Assembly: GCA_021804825.1 (NCBI GenBank)
Contig: JAJZGX010000015.1
Coordinates: 1-36,735 of the forward strand
Length of the DNA stretch: 36,735 nt
From: Pseudomonadota bacterium
Lineage (GTDB): Bacteria; Pseudomonadota; Alphaproteobacteria; Rhizobiales; Beijerinckiaceae
Direction: 5' to 3'
Positions 27,521-36,735 of the stretch are shown here, one piece after another. The position numbers were made by a program, and so were the translations under genes. Each line of letters begins with the position of its first letter. Within the stretch, counting starts at the first letter, position 1. The notes under the pieces are model-generated. The model worked only from the letters and a program-made list of their open reading frames with translations. It ran no database searches and had not been told where the DNA came from.

Positions 27521-30049
27521 CTAGCGAGGACGTGTGCGCTGCCCGGTTCGCCGCGGCCGCCCCTCGCCACCGCCGAAATTATGCGGGCCCATGTCGGCAT
27601 CGGTCGGCTTGTGGGCGCGGCTCGGCAGGTTGGCGGCGGCGCCATATTTGCGCGAGCCGCGATAGGCCCCCGCCGCATCTTCGACATCCTGCTGGCGTGC
27701 CAGCGGATCGCCCGCCAAAACCAGTTCGGTGGCTTGCAGACGCTTGATTTCATCACGCAGCCGCGCGGCATCCTCAAAATCGAGGTTCGCCGCCGCCTCG
27801 CGCATCCGCTTTTCGAGGTCGGCCAGTGTCGTCTTCATATTATGCCCGACCATCGCGCCCTGTGGCGCAAGCCCGGTATCGACCGTGACATGGTCGGCCT
27901 CGTAAACCGAGCCTAGAATATCGGCTATGCCGCGCCTGATCGTCGCCGGAGTGATGCCATTTTCGGCATTGTAAGCCTCCTGGCGCGCGCGGCGGCGGTT
28001 GGTTTCGGCCATCGCCCGCTCCATCGAGCCAGTGATCTGGTCGGCATAGAGGATGACCTTGCCATCGACATTGCGGGCGGCGCGGCCGATGGTCTGGATC
28101 AGCGACGTTTCCGAACGCAAAAACCCTTCCTTGTCGGCATCCAGAATCGCCACAAGCGCACATTCAGGAATATCCAGCCCCTCGCGCAGCAGGTTGATGC
28201 CTACCAGCACATCGAACGCCCCAAGTCGCAAATCGCGCAGGATTTCAATGCGTTCAATCGTATCAATATCCGAGTGCATATAGCGCACGCGCACCCCGTT
28301 CTCATGCAGATATTCGGTGAGATCTTCCGCCATGCGCTTGGTAAGCACCGTGACCAGCGTGCGATAACCCTGGCTCGCCACCAGCCGCACCTCGCCCAGC
28401 AGATCATCAACCTGCGCACGGGCCGGGCGGATTTCAACCGGCGGATCGATCAGCCCGGTCGGCCGGATCACCTGCTCGACAAAGACACCGCCGGTCTGGT
28501 CCATTTCCCACGTGCCGGGTGTCGCCGAAACGTGCACCGTCTGCGGGCGCATCGCCTCCCATTCCTCGAAGCGCAAGGGTCTGTTATCGAGGCAACTCGG
28601 CAGCCGGAAGCCATATTCGGCCAGCGTCGCCTTGCGCCGGAAATCGCCCTTGTACATGGCTCCGATCTGCGGCACGGTGACGTGGCTCTCATCAGCAAAA
28701 ACCAGAGCATTATCCGGCAGGTATTCAAACAGCGTCGGCGGCGGTTCGCCCGGCAGACGCCCCGTGAGATAGCGGCTGTAATTCTCGATCCCAGCGCAGG
28801 ACCCAGTCGATTCCAGCATTTCAAGATCAAAAATCGTGCGCTGCTCCAGCCTTTGCGCCTCAAGCAGCCGCCCACCGCGATAAAGCTCGTCAAGCCGGAT
28901 TTTGAGTTCGCTCTTGATGGCCTTGATGCTCTGAATCAGCGTCGGGCGCGGCGTGACATAATGGCTGTTGGCATAGACCTTGATGAACTCAAGCTCCTGT
29001 TGCCTGGTGCCGGTCAGCGGATCGAATTCATCAATCGATTCAACTTCATCACCAAAAAACGAAATGCGCCACGCGCGGTCTTCATAATGCGCCGGGAACA
29101 GTTCCACCGTGTCGCCGCGTACACGGAAATTACCGCGGGCAAAATCGGGGGTGCGCTTGTATTGCAACGCCACCAGATCGGCAATGAGCTGGCGCTGGTC
29201 GATGCGCTCGCCAACTTTCAGGCCGAAGGTCATGGCCGTATAAGTCTCGACCGAGCCAATGCCGTAAATGCAGGACACGGACGCGACGATGATCACATCG
29301 TCACGTTCGAGCAGCGCGCGGGTGGCGGCGTGGCGCATCCGGTCAATCTGCTCATTGATGGAAGATTCTTTCTCGATATAAGTATCGGTGCGCGGAACAT
29401 AGGCTTCCGGCTGGTAATAATCATAGTATGATACGAAATATTCCACCGCATTATTTGGAAAAAAGCTCTTGAACTCGCCGTAGAGTTGGGCCGCAAGCGT
29501 CTTGTTCGGCGCAAGAATCAATGCAGGACGCTGGGTTTTTTCAATCACCTGCGCCATCGTGAAGGTTTTACCCGAACCCGTGACGCCGAGCAGCACCTGA
29601 TCGCGATCAAGCGCGGCTATGCCCTGCACCAGACCGGCAATCGCCGTCGGCTGATCACCCTTGGGCTCATACTCGCTGACGATCTCGAATTTCTTGCCGC
29701 CCTCCCATTTTTCCGGCCGCGTCGGCCGATGCGGCGTCCAGGGCTTTTTCGCACGCAGATTGGGGTCGCCCTGCTCCAGCAGCGCCTTCAGCGAGTCGAT
29801 GGTCGCCATGGCCGGCGATACTTCCGGTGGGCGCGGGCGCACCCGCTTGGGATCATCGCCGGGCATGGTGACATTGCGGGCGAGGCTCTCCGCCAGAAAC
29901 GCCGCCTGCGGGCTTTCGCCAAAACCACCCGCCGCAAGCTCATTCAGCGCCGGGTTGAGCAGCGCCGCCAGATGCTCGTCAAGCGGCTGCACTTCGGGGC
30001 GCCCGGATTTGGCGCGCGTGATGCGTGAAGAAGCGGGAGCTTTGGCCAT
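27521..30049 (-). CDS. uvrB: excinuclease ABC subunit B
   Basis: This 842-residue damage-verification helicase works in UvrABC nucleotide excision repair. The canonical start [17 protein letters not shown] lies near residue 121, Walker A GVTGSGKT at 155-162, and the DNA-gripping beta-hairpin [26 protein letters not shown] box and C-terminal UVR motif ([19 protein letters not shown]) follow in order. The first 120 residues are an extension with [15 protein letters not shown], usual in alphaproteobacterial UvrB; the last 60 are a basic tail. ATG 30049 is preferred over ATG 30139 because [10 protein letters not shown]-type homology begins soon after it, and the segment before looks like leader. 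No alpha-type LexA box (GTTC-N7-GTTC or GAAC-N7-GAAC) is seen upstream. rimO lies 114 nt upstream. Confidence 0.97.
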   Translation of the reverse strand: MAKAPASSRITRAKSGRPEVQPLDEHLAALLNPALNELAAGGFGESPQAAFLAESLARNVTMPGDDPKRVRPRPPEVSPAMATIDSLKALLEQGDPNLRAKKPWTPHRPTRPEKWEGGKKFEIVSEYEPKGDQPTAIAGLVQGIAALDRDQVLLGVTGSGKTFTMAQVIEKTQRPALILAPNKTLAAQLYGEFKSFFPNNAVEYFVSYYDYYQPEAYVPRTDTYIEKESSINEQIDRMRHAATRALLERDDVIIVASVSCIYGIGSVETYTAMTFGLKVGERIDQRQLIADLVALQYKRTPDFARGNFRVRGDTVELFPAHYEDRAWRISFFGDEVESIDEFDPLTGTRQQELEFIKVYANSHYVTPRPTLIQSIKAIKSELKIRLDELYRGGRLLEAQRLEQRTIFDLEMLESTGSCAGIENYSRYLTGRLPGEPPPTLFEYLPDNALVFADESHVTVPQIGAMYKGDFRRKATLAEYGFRLPSCLDNRPLRFEEWEAMRPQTVHVSATPGTWEMDQTGGVFVEQVIRPTGLIDPPVEIRPARAQVDDLLGEVRLVASQGYRTLVTVLTKRMAEDLTEYLHENGVRVRYMHSDIDTIERIEILRDLRLGAFDVLVGINLLREGLDIPECALVAILDADKEGFLRSETSLIQTIGRAARNVDGKVILYADQITGSMERAMAETNRRRARQEAYNAENGITPATIRRGIADILGSVYEADHVTVDTGLAPQGAMVGHNMKTTLADLEKRMREAAANLDFEDAARLRDEIKRLQATELVLAGDPLARQQDVEDAAGAYRGSRKYGAAANLPSRAHKPTDADMGPHNFGGGEGRPRRTGQRTRPR

Positions 30050-30163
30050 GCCCCCAATATGGGGTGATTCTGGTGATCTGGGAAGGGTGCGGGCCACATC
30101 ATCATGGCGGCCCATGCAAGGCGCATGTCCCGAAATCATGCGAAATCAGGCCGTCGCGCCCGG

Positions 30164-31483
30164 TCAGACCGCCGTCCCAAAGAGATCATAGGCATCGCTG
30201 CGCTCGATCTTCACACTGACAATATCACCCGCGCGCAGCGGGCGGCGGCTGCTGACATGCACTGCGCCATCGATTTCAGGCGCGTCGGCCTTGCTCCGGC
30301 CTTTGGCGCTGAGCCCCTGCGTGGCATCAATGATAATCGGCATGTGCCTGCCGATTTTCGCTTTCAGTTTCTTCGCGCTGATCGTCTGCTGATGCGCCAT
30401 GAAGCGGGCATAGCGCTCGGCCTTGACCTCATCGGACACGACCGCAAGCCCAAGTTCATTGGCTTTGGCCCCTGTCACGGGTTCATAGGGGAAGGCCCCC
30501 ACCCGGTCGAGCCTGGCCTCGGTGAGCCAATCCAGCAGGAATTGGAAATCTTCCTCGGTTTCGCCGGGAAATCCAACAATGAAGGTCGAGCGGATGGCGA
30601 GATCAGGGCATTGATCACGCCATGCCTTGATGCGCTCCAATGTCTTCACCTGATTGCCTGGGCGCTTCATGGATTTCAGCACAGATGGGCTGGCGTGCTG
30701 GAAGGGAATATCGAGATAGGGCAGCACTTTGCCCTCAGCCATCAGTGCGATCACATCATCGACATGCGGATAGGGATAGACGTAATGCAGCCTGATCCAC
30801 GCCCCGAGGCTGCCAAGCTCGCGGGCAAGATCGAAAAACTTGGTGCGCACCTCGCGCCCCTGCCATGCACTCATCGGGTAGCCTGTATCGAGGCCATAGG
30901 CGCTGGTGTCCTGCGAAATCACCAGCAATTCCTTGACGCCCGCCTTCACCAGCTTTTCCGCTTCGCGCAGCACCTCGCCGGCCGGGCGTGACACCAGATC
31001 GCCGCGAAGCTTGGGAATGATGCAGAACGAGCAGCGGTTGTTGCAACCCTCCGAAATTTTCAGATAGGCGTAATGGCGCGGCGTCAGCTTGATGCCTTGC
31101 TCCGGCACCAGATCGACAAACGGATCATGCAGCGGCGGGGCGGCGTGATGCACGGCAGCCATAACGCTCTCATAGGCTTGCGGGCCGGTGATGGCGCTCA
31201 CTTGCGGATAGGCGGCAAGGATCGGCCCCGGCTCGGCCCCCATGCAGCCCGTGACGATAACCTTGCCATTTTCCCGCATCGCGGCACCAATGGCGGCCAG
31301 GGATTCCGCCTTGGCGCTGTCGAGAAAGCCGCAGGTGTTGACGATCACGGCGTCAGCACCTTCGTGATGTTTGGTGATATCATAGCCCTCGGCGCGCAAT
31401 TGCGTGATGATGCGCTCGGAATCGACGAGCGCCTTGGGGCAGCCCAGCGAGACGAAGGAAATTTTCGGTTGTGCACTTGTCAT
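30164..31483 (-). CDS. rimO: ribosomal protein S12 methylthiotransferase
   Basis: This 439-residue radical-SAM enzyme adds a methylthio group to the conserved Asp of ribosomal protein S12. The N-terminal cluster ligands are C15 ([12 protein letters not shown], diagnostic for RimO rather than MiaB), C51 and C80. The radical-SAM motif C147-NNR-C151-SF-C154 follows, and a C-terminal TRAM domain ends the protein. Length and domain order are normal. An AAGGGG ribosome-binding site precedes ATG 31483. It is divergent from the ABC transporter genes (135 bp between starts, no clear promoter pair seen) and lies upstream of uvrB on the same strand. Confidence 0.97.
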   Translation of the reverse strand: MTSAQPKISFVSLGCPKALVDSERIITQLRAEGYDITKHHEGADAVIVNTCGFLDSAKAESLAAIGAAMRENGKVIVTGCMGAEPGPILAAYPQVSAITGPQAYESVMAAVHHAAPPLHDPFVDLVPEQGIKLTPRHYAYLKISEGCNNRCSFCIIPKLRGDLVSRPAGEVLREAEKLVKAGVKELLVISQDTSAYGLDTGYPMSAWQGREVRTKFFDLARELGSLGAWIRLHYVYPYPHVDDVIALMAEGKVLPYLDIPFQHASPSVLKSMKRPGNQVKTLERIKAWRDQCPDLAIRSTFIVGFPGETEEDFQFLLDWLTEARLDRVGAFPYEPVTGAKANELGLAVVSDEVKAERYARFMAHQQTISAKKLKAKIGRHMPIIIDATQGLSAKGRSKADAPEIDGAVHVSSRRPLRAGDIVSVKIERSDAYDLFGTAV

Positions 31484-31618
31484 GCCCCTTCGCTTGCCAC
31501 GCTCTTAACGCCAAGGCAACCATGCTTGTTGGCGACCCGGTAAGGCGGTCACGCTAAGACTAAGGTGCTGGAAGTGCTATGTTCGCCTGCCACCACGATT
31601 TCGATGGAAAGAAACTTC

Positions 31619-32380
31619 ATGGATGCCCCCCTGCCGCAAGTGGACGCCCTGGCGATCAGAGGTCTCAAGAAATCGTTCGACAAGCCCGTCGTCAAAGACC
31701 TGAACCTGCAAGTCCATCCCGGCGAGTTATATGCCTTGCTCGGCTCCAATGGCGCCGGCAAGACTACGACCCTGCGGATGGTGGCCGGGCTCATGGCTCC
31801 CGATGTCGGCACAGTGCAGATTTTCGGCATCGACTGCGAAAAACACCCGCTGGCGGCGCGCGCCGTGACCGCTTGGGTGCCTGACGAGCCCATGATCTAT
31901 GACAAGCTGACACCGTACGAATACATGGCCCTGATCGCGGGCCTCTGGTCGGTGAAGCCCTCGCTCGCCGCGCAGCGCACCGACGAACTCTTCACGATAC
32001 TGGGCTTGAACGACGTCGCCAATCAGCGCTGTGAGGCATTTTCACGCGGCATGAAGCAAAAAGTGGCGCTGGCTGGTGCGCTGGTGCACGAGCCGCGCCT
32101 GCTGCTGCTCGACGAGCCGCTGACCGGGCTCGACGCCGCCATGGCGCGCATTGTCAAGGATTTGCTCGATGCGCGCGTGCGCGGCGGCGCAACCATCATC
32201 CTCACCACCCACATTCTCGAAGTGGCGGAACGCATGGCCAGCCGCATCGGCATTCTGCATCACGGCGAACTCGTCGCCGAGGGCACGTTCAGCCAGTTGC
32301 AGGCGCGTTTCGGCGGCGGCAAAGGCAGCCTCGAAGATGTGTTCGTCGATTTGGTGACAGACGCGAGGAGCGCAGCTTGA
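31619..32380 (+). CDS. ABC transporter ATP-binding protein
   Basis: This 253-residue ATPase has Walker A GSNGAGKT (42-49), the signature FSRGMKQKVALAGAL in the position of LSGGQ, Walker B LLLLDEPLTGLD and the switch His in ILTTHILE. The family is the ABC-2 exporter type (DrrA/CcmA-like). I chose ATG 31619, which has GAAAG about 7 nt upstream; in-frame alternatives are ATG 31604 and GTG 31565. The stop overlaps the permease start (TTGA, 4 nt), so the two proteins form one exporter and are coupled. The substrate is unknown. Confidence 0.94.
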   Translation: MDAPLPQVDALAIRGLKKSFDKPVVKDLNLQVHPGELYALLGSNGAGKTTTLRMVAGLMAPDVGTVQIFGIDCEKHPLAARAVTAWVPDEPMIYDKLTPYEYMALIAGLWSVKPSLAAQRTDELFTILGLNDVANQRCEAFSRGMKQKVALAGALVHEPRLLLLDEPLTGLDAAMARIVKDLLDARVRGGATIILTTHILEVAERMASRIGILHHGELVAEGTFSQLQARFGGGKGSLEDVFVDLVTDARSAA

Positions 32381-33927
32381 CCCTGCAGCGCCCGCGCCTG
32401 GTTCTGCTGCTTGATCACGAGTTTCGCCTGTGGCGGCGACGCTTTTCGAGCAGCACCGACAGCAAACGCCCCTGGTATCTATCGCGATTTCTGCTGTTTC
32501 TGGCAGTGTTTTATGTCGCCGCGCAAGCAGGCGATTTTGCGCTCATGTGGTCAACCCACGCCACAGGCCCGCAACCCACCTTTGCGCAACTCGTCGGCGT
32601 TGACCTGCTGATCGTGGCGTTTCTGGTTTTTGTGACCATAACCGAATTATCCTTTGTCATCGCCCGCGCCTACATGCGCGGCGAGGCGGATTTGCTCTAT
32701 GCCGCGCCGATCCCGCCGGATTTGATCTTTGCTTCGCGCCTGATCCGCGGCGCAATCGGTGCTGCCCCGACATGGCTGCTGCTGCTGTCGCCCATCGTCA
32801 ACGGCTATATTGTGTTCGACGGTTTCAGATATGTGTCGATCTATGTCACGATCTTCCTGATTTCCGGGCTGGCGCATATTTTCGCCAATTTGCTGCTTCT
32901 GGCGGTCTATCAGGGGCTTGGCCCGCGTCACACCAAATCTGTCGGCAATCTCATGGCCGGGCTGGCCTTGGTCAGCTTCATTTTCGCCTCGCAATTCGCG
33001 CGTTTTCCCTGGGGATTGAAAATCATCGCCCGCCTTGATGCCGCGCTCTCGGCCTATGCCTGCAATGCCCAAGGCTGGCCGCTGGCCCCGGCGCGCGCGC
33101 TTTTGGGGTCATTTCCCGACACATTCGCTGTGGCGGTGCTGGGCATCGGCCTGGTGGCTGTGGCGGTGCCGTTGTTCAGCCGCGCCTATGAGCGCATGAT
33201 GCTGGATTGTGGCCAAGCCCATGAGAGCAGCACGCGGCGTCATCGTGCGCGGGCACAATTGCCGATTCGCGGCCTGCGCCTCACGCTGCTGCGCAAGGAA
33301 TTCGCCGCCATGCGCCGCAACCCCACCCTGTGGGTGCAGTTGCTCTCGTCGACCGCCTATATCATTCCCGCCGGCATGAGCATCGGCCGCGGCATGTTCA
33401 GCGGCGACCATTTCGATTCCGCCATGCTGGCGGCGATGCTGGCCTTCATGTCGGTCACGGCCTCGAGTCCGGTGATGCAACTGGTGTTTCTCAATGAAGG
33501 CGCACCAGAGTTGATGGCCACAGCGCCGATGCCGCGCAGCTTTGATCTTGGTTGCAAATGGCAGATTTCCGCGCTGTTCACGCTCGGATTTCTCAGCATT
33601 CCGCTCGCCTTGGTGACGTGGCTGTCGCCCATCGCAGGTCTCGCTGGCCTGCTGTTCTGCCTCATTGGCATCGCCTGCCATGCCATTGTCTACATCAGCT
33701 TTGTCGATCAGGCGGTGCCCTATCGCAATTCCAAGAAGATGCACCTGCCGCTGGGTGCCGGCCTGCTCACCATCCTGCTCGCCATCACCATGGGCGCTTT
33801 GGCCTTCACGATGATGCGCCATTCATGGTTCACGCTGGCGCCGCTGCTGGTGCTGCTCGCGACATTCGGCGCGCTGGTGCCGACATCAAAGCGTCGCAAG
33901 CTGGTGCTGAGCGTGTTCAACGCCTGA
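32377..33927 (+). CDS. ABC exporter permease, large two-halved type
   Basis: The 516-residue membrane protein has roughly a dozen hydrophobic segments. It starts at TTG 32377 with GAGGAG 6 nt upstream, overlapping the ATPase stop. Each half opens with a cytoplasmic basic segment (DHEFRLWRRR near residue 13; RKEFAAMRRNP near 307) and later carries a similar loop: ADLLYAAPIPPDLIFASR in the first half and PELMATAPMPRSFDLGCK in the second. This suggests an internal duplication, so that one polypeptide could serve as the whole transmembrane part. The family is not one I can name beyond ABC-2-like exporter; the exported compound is unknown. The gene converges with the oxidoreductase gene with only 2 bp between them. 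Confidence 0.88.
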   Translation: MTLQRPRLVLLLDHEFRLWRRRFSSSTDSKRPWYLSRFLLFLAVFYVAAQAGDFALMWSTHATGPQPTFAQLVGVDLLIVAFLVFVTITELSFVIARAYMRGEADLLYAAPIPPDLIFASRLIRGAIGAAPTWLLLLSPIVNGYIVFDGFRYVSIYVTIFLISGLAHIFANLLLLAVYQGLGPRHTKSVGNLMAGLALVSFIFASQFARFPWGLKIIARLDAALSAYACNAQGWPLAPARALLGSFPDTFAVAVLGIGLVAVAVPLFSRAYERMMLDCGQAHESSTRRHRARAQLPIRGLRLTLLRKEFAAMRRNPTLWVQLLSSTAYIIPAGMSIGRGMFSGDHFDSAMLAAMLAFMSVTASSPVMQLVFLNEGAPELMATAPMPRSFDLGCKWQISALFTLGFLSIPLALVTWLSPIAGLAGLLFCLIGIACHAIVYISFVDQAVPYRNSKKMHLPLGAGLLTILLAITMGALAFTMMRHSWFTLAPLLVLLATFGALVPTSKRRKLVLSVFNA

Positions 33928-33929
33928 TT

Positions 33930-35108
33930 TCAGCGCTTTGGCTTCACCCAGGCCGCATTCTTCTTCGAGGAGGTCAATGCCGCATCGATGAAGGCCATGC
34001 CTTTGACGGCGTCTTCAATCCCGGGGATCAGCAGGTCGGCAGGTTGCGTCTGCCCCATGCGTCGCGCCCGGATGGCGGCTGCCGCTTCGGAATATAGATT
34101 GCCAAAGGCCTCCAGATAGCCCTCGGGATGTCCCGGCGGCAGGCGCGAGCCCAGCGCCGCGCCAGCCCCCAGCCCTGCGCCACCACGCGAAAATATCTGG
34201 ATCGGCTCACCGAGCCGTGCAACCTGCAGGCTGTTAGGCTGGGCCTGCGTCCATTCCAGCGCGCCCTTTTCACCATAGACCCGGATTTTCAGGCCATTTT
34301 CATGGCCCGGCGCCACCTGACTCGCCCATAACATGCCGCGAGCGCCGTTTTGATAGCGCAGCATGATCTGCACATTGTCATCAACCCGCCGACCGGGACT
34401 GAAGCTCGTCAGATCGGCGGCCAATTCCTCGACGGGAAGGTTGGTGATGAAATCAGCGAGCTGGAAAGCATGGGTGCCGATATCACCGATGCAGCCGCCT
34501 GCCCCGCTGCGGGCCGGATCGGTGCGCCATTCGGCCTGCTTGTTGCCAGAGGACTCTTGCGGCGTGCACAGCCAATCTTGCGGATATTCGACATGCACCA
34601 GCCGCACGGCACCAAGATCACCGGCCTGCACCATGGCCCGCGCCTGCCGCACCAGCGGATAGGCCGAATAATTATGGGTCAGCGCGAATACCAGCTTCGA
34701 AGCCTTGACGGCATCTTCAATTTCCAGCGCATCATCGAGGCTTATGGTCAGCGGCTTGTCGCAGATCACATCGATGCCTGCCTTCAGAAACGTCAGGATC
34801 GGCGCCTTGTGCATATGGTTGGGCGTGACAATGCTGACCGCTTCAATGCCATCGGGACGCGCCGCTTCCGCCTTGGCCATGCTGGCGAAATCATCATAAA
34901 TCCGGGCCTGATCGAGATTCAGCGCCGCGCCGGAGCGCCGCGACTTCTCAGGCGTCGATGACAGCGCCCCGGCGACAAATTCATAATGATCGTCCATCCT
35001 CGCGGCCAGACGATGCACAGCGCCGATGAACGCGCCCTCACCACCCCCCACCATGCCAAGGCGGATGCGACGCTTGCTGATCGCGGGCGGTTTCTGCTGT
35101 GCTGACAT
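33930..35108 (-). CDS. Gfo/Idh/MocA-family oxidoreductase
   Basis: This 392-residue NAD(P)-dependent sugar or inositol dehydrogenase-like enzyme has the Rossmann motif GMVGGGEGAFIG (18-29). The catalytic Lys is K118 in VICDKPLT, where most relatives have EKP. The D209-I-G-T-H213 pair, DIGTHAFQLADF, matches the proton-relay motif of inositol and glucose-fructose oxidoreductase relatives. A GAAAGG ribosome-binding site precedes ATG 35108. It lies 36 nt after the ptsP stop on the same strand and may be transcribed from it. Substrate unknown; scyllo-inositol, glucoside-3-dehydrogenase-type and other sugars are all possible. Confidence 0.92.
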   Translation of the reverse strand: MSAQQKPPAISKRRIRLGMVGGGEGAFIGAVHRLAARMDDHYEFVAGALSSTPEKSRRSGAALNLDQARIYDDFASMAKAEAARPDGIEAVSIVTPNHMHKAPILTFLKAGIDVICDKPLTISLDDALEIEDAVKASKLVFALTHNYSAYPLVRQARAMVQAGDLGAVRLVHVEYPQDWLCTPQESSGNKQAEWRTDPARSGAGGCIGDIGTHAFQLADFITNLPVEELAADLTSFSPGRRVDDNVQIMLRYQNGARGMLWASQVAPGHENGLKIRVYGEKGALEWTQAQPNSLQVARLGEPIQIFSRGGAGLGAGAALGSRLPPGHPEGYLEAFGNLYSEAAAAIRARRMGQTQPADLLIPGIEDAVKGMAFIDAALTSSKKNAAWVKPKR

Positions 35109-35144
35109 GATTGGCCTTTCAACGTGTCTGTGAGGGTGGAGAGT

Positions 35145-36735
35145 TCACAAGGGTATGGCGAGGCCTGTAGCGAACTCGCGCAATTTCTGACGCAGCGAGG
35201 TGCCATCGCCGTGCTGGTTGATGGCCCGTTCCAGAAAATCGCGGGTTTTGCCGACATCCGTCGCCAAGATCATTGCCTTGACCGGGCCAATGGCGGCAGG
35301 CGACATCGAAAGCCCACGCAGGCCGCAAGCCACCAGCGCCATGGCATCAAGCGTGCGCCCGCCCATTTCACCGCATAAGGTCAGCGGCGTCTTGTGGTGG
35401 TCGGCAACGGCGGCAATCTGGGTGATCAGCCGCAGAAATGGTGCCGACAACGGATCATAGCGCCCTGAGACACGCTTGTTGTCGCGGTCTGCCGCAAAGA
35501 CATATTGAGCCAGATCGTTGGAGCCGATCGAGATGAAATCAACCAGCGGGCAGAGTTCGTCGAGTTGCCAGATCAGCGACGGCACTTCAAGCATCACCCC
35601 CACCGCCAGAGCGCGCGGCAAATCATGCCCATGCCGCTTGAGGTGCTGCTGCTCCTGATCGAGAGCGGCACGCGCCTCCACCAGTTCGGCCACTGTTGCC
35701 ACCATCGGAAACATGATGCGCATGTCGCGCCCAGCCCCGGCCCGCAGCATCGCCCGCAATTGCGGCCGCAGGAACCCCGGGCGATCAAGCCCGATCCGCA
35801 AGGCACGCCAGCCCAGCGCCGGGTTTTCCTCCTCAATTTTCTTCATGTAGGGCAGCACCTTGTCGCTGCCAATGTCGAGGGTGCGGAAGGTGACGGGCCG
35901 ATCAGGCACCGCGTCCAGCACAGCTTTGTAAAAGCTGTATTGCTCGCCAAGCTTTGGAAACTGCGGGGCCAGCATGAATTGCAATTCGGTGCGAAACAGC
36001 CCGATCGACGAAGCGCCGGATTCGGCCACTTGCGGCAGATCCAGCATCAAGCCGGCATTCATGCTCAAATCGACGGTGACGCCATCAAGGCTGCACGCAG
36101 CCCGCGCCCGCAAGCTGCGGTATTGCTCCTGACGGCGCGCCCGCATCCGCACGCGCTCGGCATAGGCGGCCTCGATATTCGCCGACGGGCGCACCTGTAC
36201 TTCGCCCGTGCCGCCATCGATGATCATCGCATCGCCGTCGGCCACCAGATCGGTGATGTTGGCAATATCGCCGACACAGGCAATGCCCATGGCCCGCGCC
36301 ACAATGGCGACATGGCTGGAGGCCCCACCCTCCTCCAGCACCAGACCGCGCAAATGCGCCCTTTCATAGCCAAGCAGCGCTGCCGGCCCCATGGTGCGGG
36401 CCACCAGAATGGCATTTTCCGGCAAATGCTCGCGGGCATTGGTGAGCGCCGTGCCGGTCAGCTTATGCAACAGCCTATCGGCCAGATCCTGCAAATCATG
36501 CAGCCGCTCGCGCAAATAGGGGTCGGTCTGGCGTTGCAGGCGCGCGCGCGCATCATTCTGCACGCGCTCGACAGCCGCCTCGGCGGTGAGCCCCGAGCGG
36601 ATCGCCTCTTTCAGCCGCCGCAACCAGCCGGCATCATGCGCCATCATCTGGAAGGTTTCGAGCACATCGCGCTGCTCGCCGCTCGCCGACGCCTGATCGA
36701 TCAGCCGGTCGAGTTCCTCGCGCATGTTTTCCAGC
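35145..36735 (-). CDS. ptsP: phosphoenolpyruvate-protein phosphotransferase, nitrogen type (EI-Ntr), 5' end outside window
   Basis: The frame is open to the window edge (LEN precedes the internal Met at 36725), so the N-terminal GAF part is missing and about 529 residues are seen. The phosphorylated His lies in EEGGASSHVAIVARAMG, about 138 residues after that internal Met. The PEP-binding barrel follows with GLFRTELQFM, MLEVPSLI, SIGSNDLAQYVFAADRDN and the active-site Cys in LCGEMGG. EI-Ntr transfers phosphate from PEP to NPr and on to EIIA-Ntr, a regulatory rather than transport route. The protein ends normally at 35145. The length of the visible part and the start of the linker favour PtsP over sugar-type EI, but the GAF domain itself cannot be checked here. 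Confidence 0.92.
   Translation of the reverse strand, partial: LENMREELDRLIDQASASGEQRDVLETFQMMAHDAGWLRRLKEAIRSGLTAEAAVERVQNDARARLQRQTDPYLRERLHDLQDLADRLLHKLTGTALTNAREHLPENAILVARTMGPAALLGYERAHLRGLVLEEGGASSHVAIVARAMGIACVGDIANITDLVADGDAMIIDGGTGEVQVRPSANIEAAYAERVRMRARRQEQYRSLRARAACSLDGVTVDLSMNAGLMLDLPQVAESGASSIGLFRTELQFMLAPQFPKLGEQYSFYKAVLDAVPDRPVTFRTLDIGSDKVLPYMKKIEEENPALGWRALRIGLDRPGFLRPQLRAMLRAGAGRDMRIMFPMVATVAELVEARAALDQEQQHLKRHGHDLPRALAVGVMLEVPSLIWQLDELCPLVDFISIGSNDLAQYVFAADRDNKRVSGRYDPLSAPFLRLITQIAAVADHHKTPLTLCGEMGGRTLDAMALVACGLRGLSMSPAAIGPVKAMILATDVGKTRDFLERAINQHGDGTSLRQKLREFATGLAIPL

Noticed and set aside
30050-30163. SOS control of uvrB by LexA
   Set aside because: I looked for GTTC-N7-GTTC and GAAC-N7-GAAC between rimO and uvrB and found neither.

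Overview
This window looks like chromosomal DNA of an alphaproteobacterium with GC-rich, strongly C/G-ending codons. The evidence is the PopZ polar-organiser gene beside valS, TolC and a protein isoaspartate methyltransferase; an alpha-type cytochrome aa3 oxidase cluster (ctaC-ctaD-ctaB-small protein-ctaG-ctaE); an IalB-family secreted protein; and a UvrB with the long N-terminal extension common in this class. I cannot name the genus. No rRNA, tRNA, insertion sequence, prophage or CRISPR array is visible. The window is cut inside a gene at both ends.

Layout. 1-671 (-): 5' part of an epoxide-hydrolase-like alpha/beta hydrolase. 890-6752 (+): four fatty-acid genes (hydratase/dehydrogenase fusion, thiolase, SDR, acyl-CoA ligase), together a beta-oxidation module. 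6849-9045 (-): ialB, a lipoprotein gene and trxB, closely spaced. 9282-14663 (+): the aa3 oxidase operon, with a sigma70-type promoter overlapped by an FNR/FixK-like palindrome in front and a strong intrinsic terminator behind. 14684-17449 (+): purD and an ABC1/UbiB-type kinase gene. 17446-23558 (-): pcm, tolC, popZ and valS, in transcription order. 23790-26824 (-): a MotA/TolQ-like channel gene, an OmpA/MotB-like partner and a D-2-hydroxyacid dehydrogenase. 26825-27520: the main non-coding stretch, holding three tandem copies of a ~109-bp palindromic repeat (132-bp period). 27521-31483 (-): rimO and uvrB. 31619-33927 (+): an ABC exporter pair. 33930-36735 (-): 3' part of ptsP and a Gfo/Idh/MocA oxidoreductase.

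How the genes work together. The fatty-acid genes cover acyl-CoA activation, hydration, dehydrogenation and thiolysis, lacking only an acyl-CoA dehydrogenase. The oxidase cluster supplies subunits I, II and III, heme O synthase, the CuB insertion factor CtaG and a small membrane protein; SURF1 is not next to it. The channel/OmpA pair resembles a proton-driven stator or TolQR-like envelope complex with no flagellar context.

No clearly new multi-gene system was found; this is mostly core chromosome. The best leads are the tandem palindromic repeat, the FNR-like site on the oxidase promoter, the terminator directly abutting purD, the KxGQ-to-KVAQ change in the UbiB-like kinase, the two-halved ABC permease and the orphan stator-like pair.
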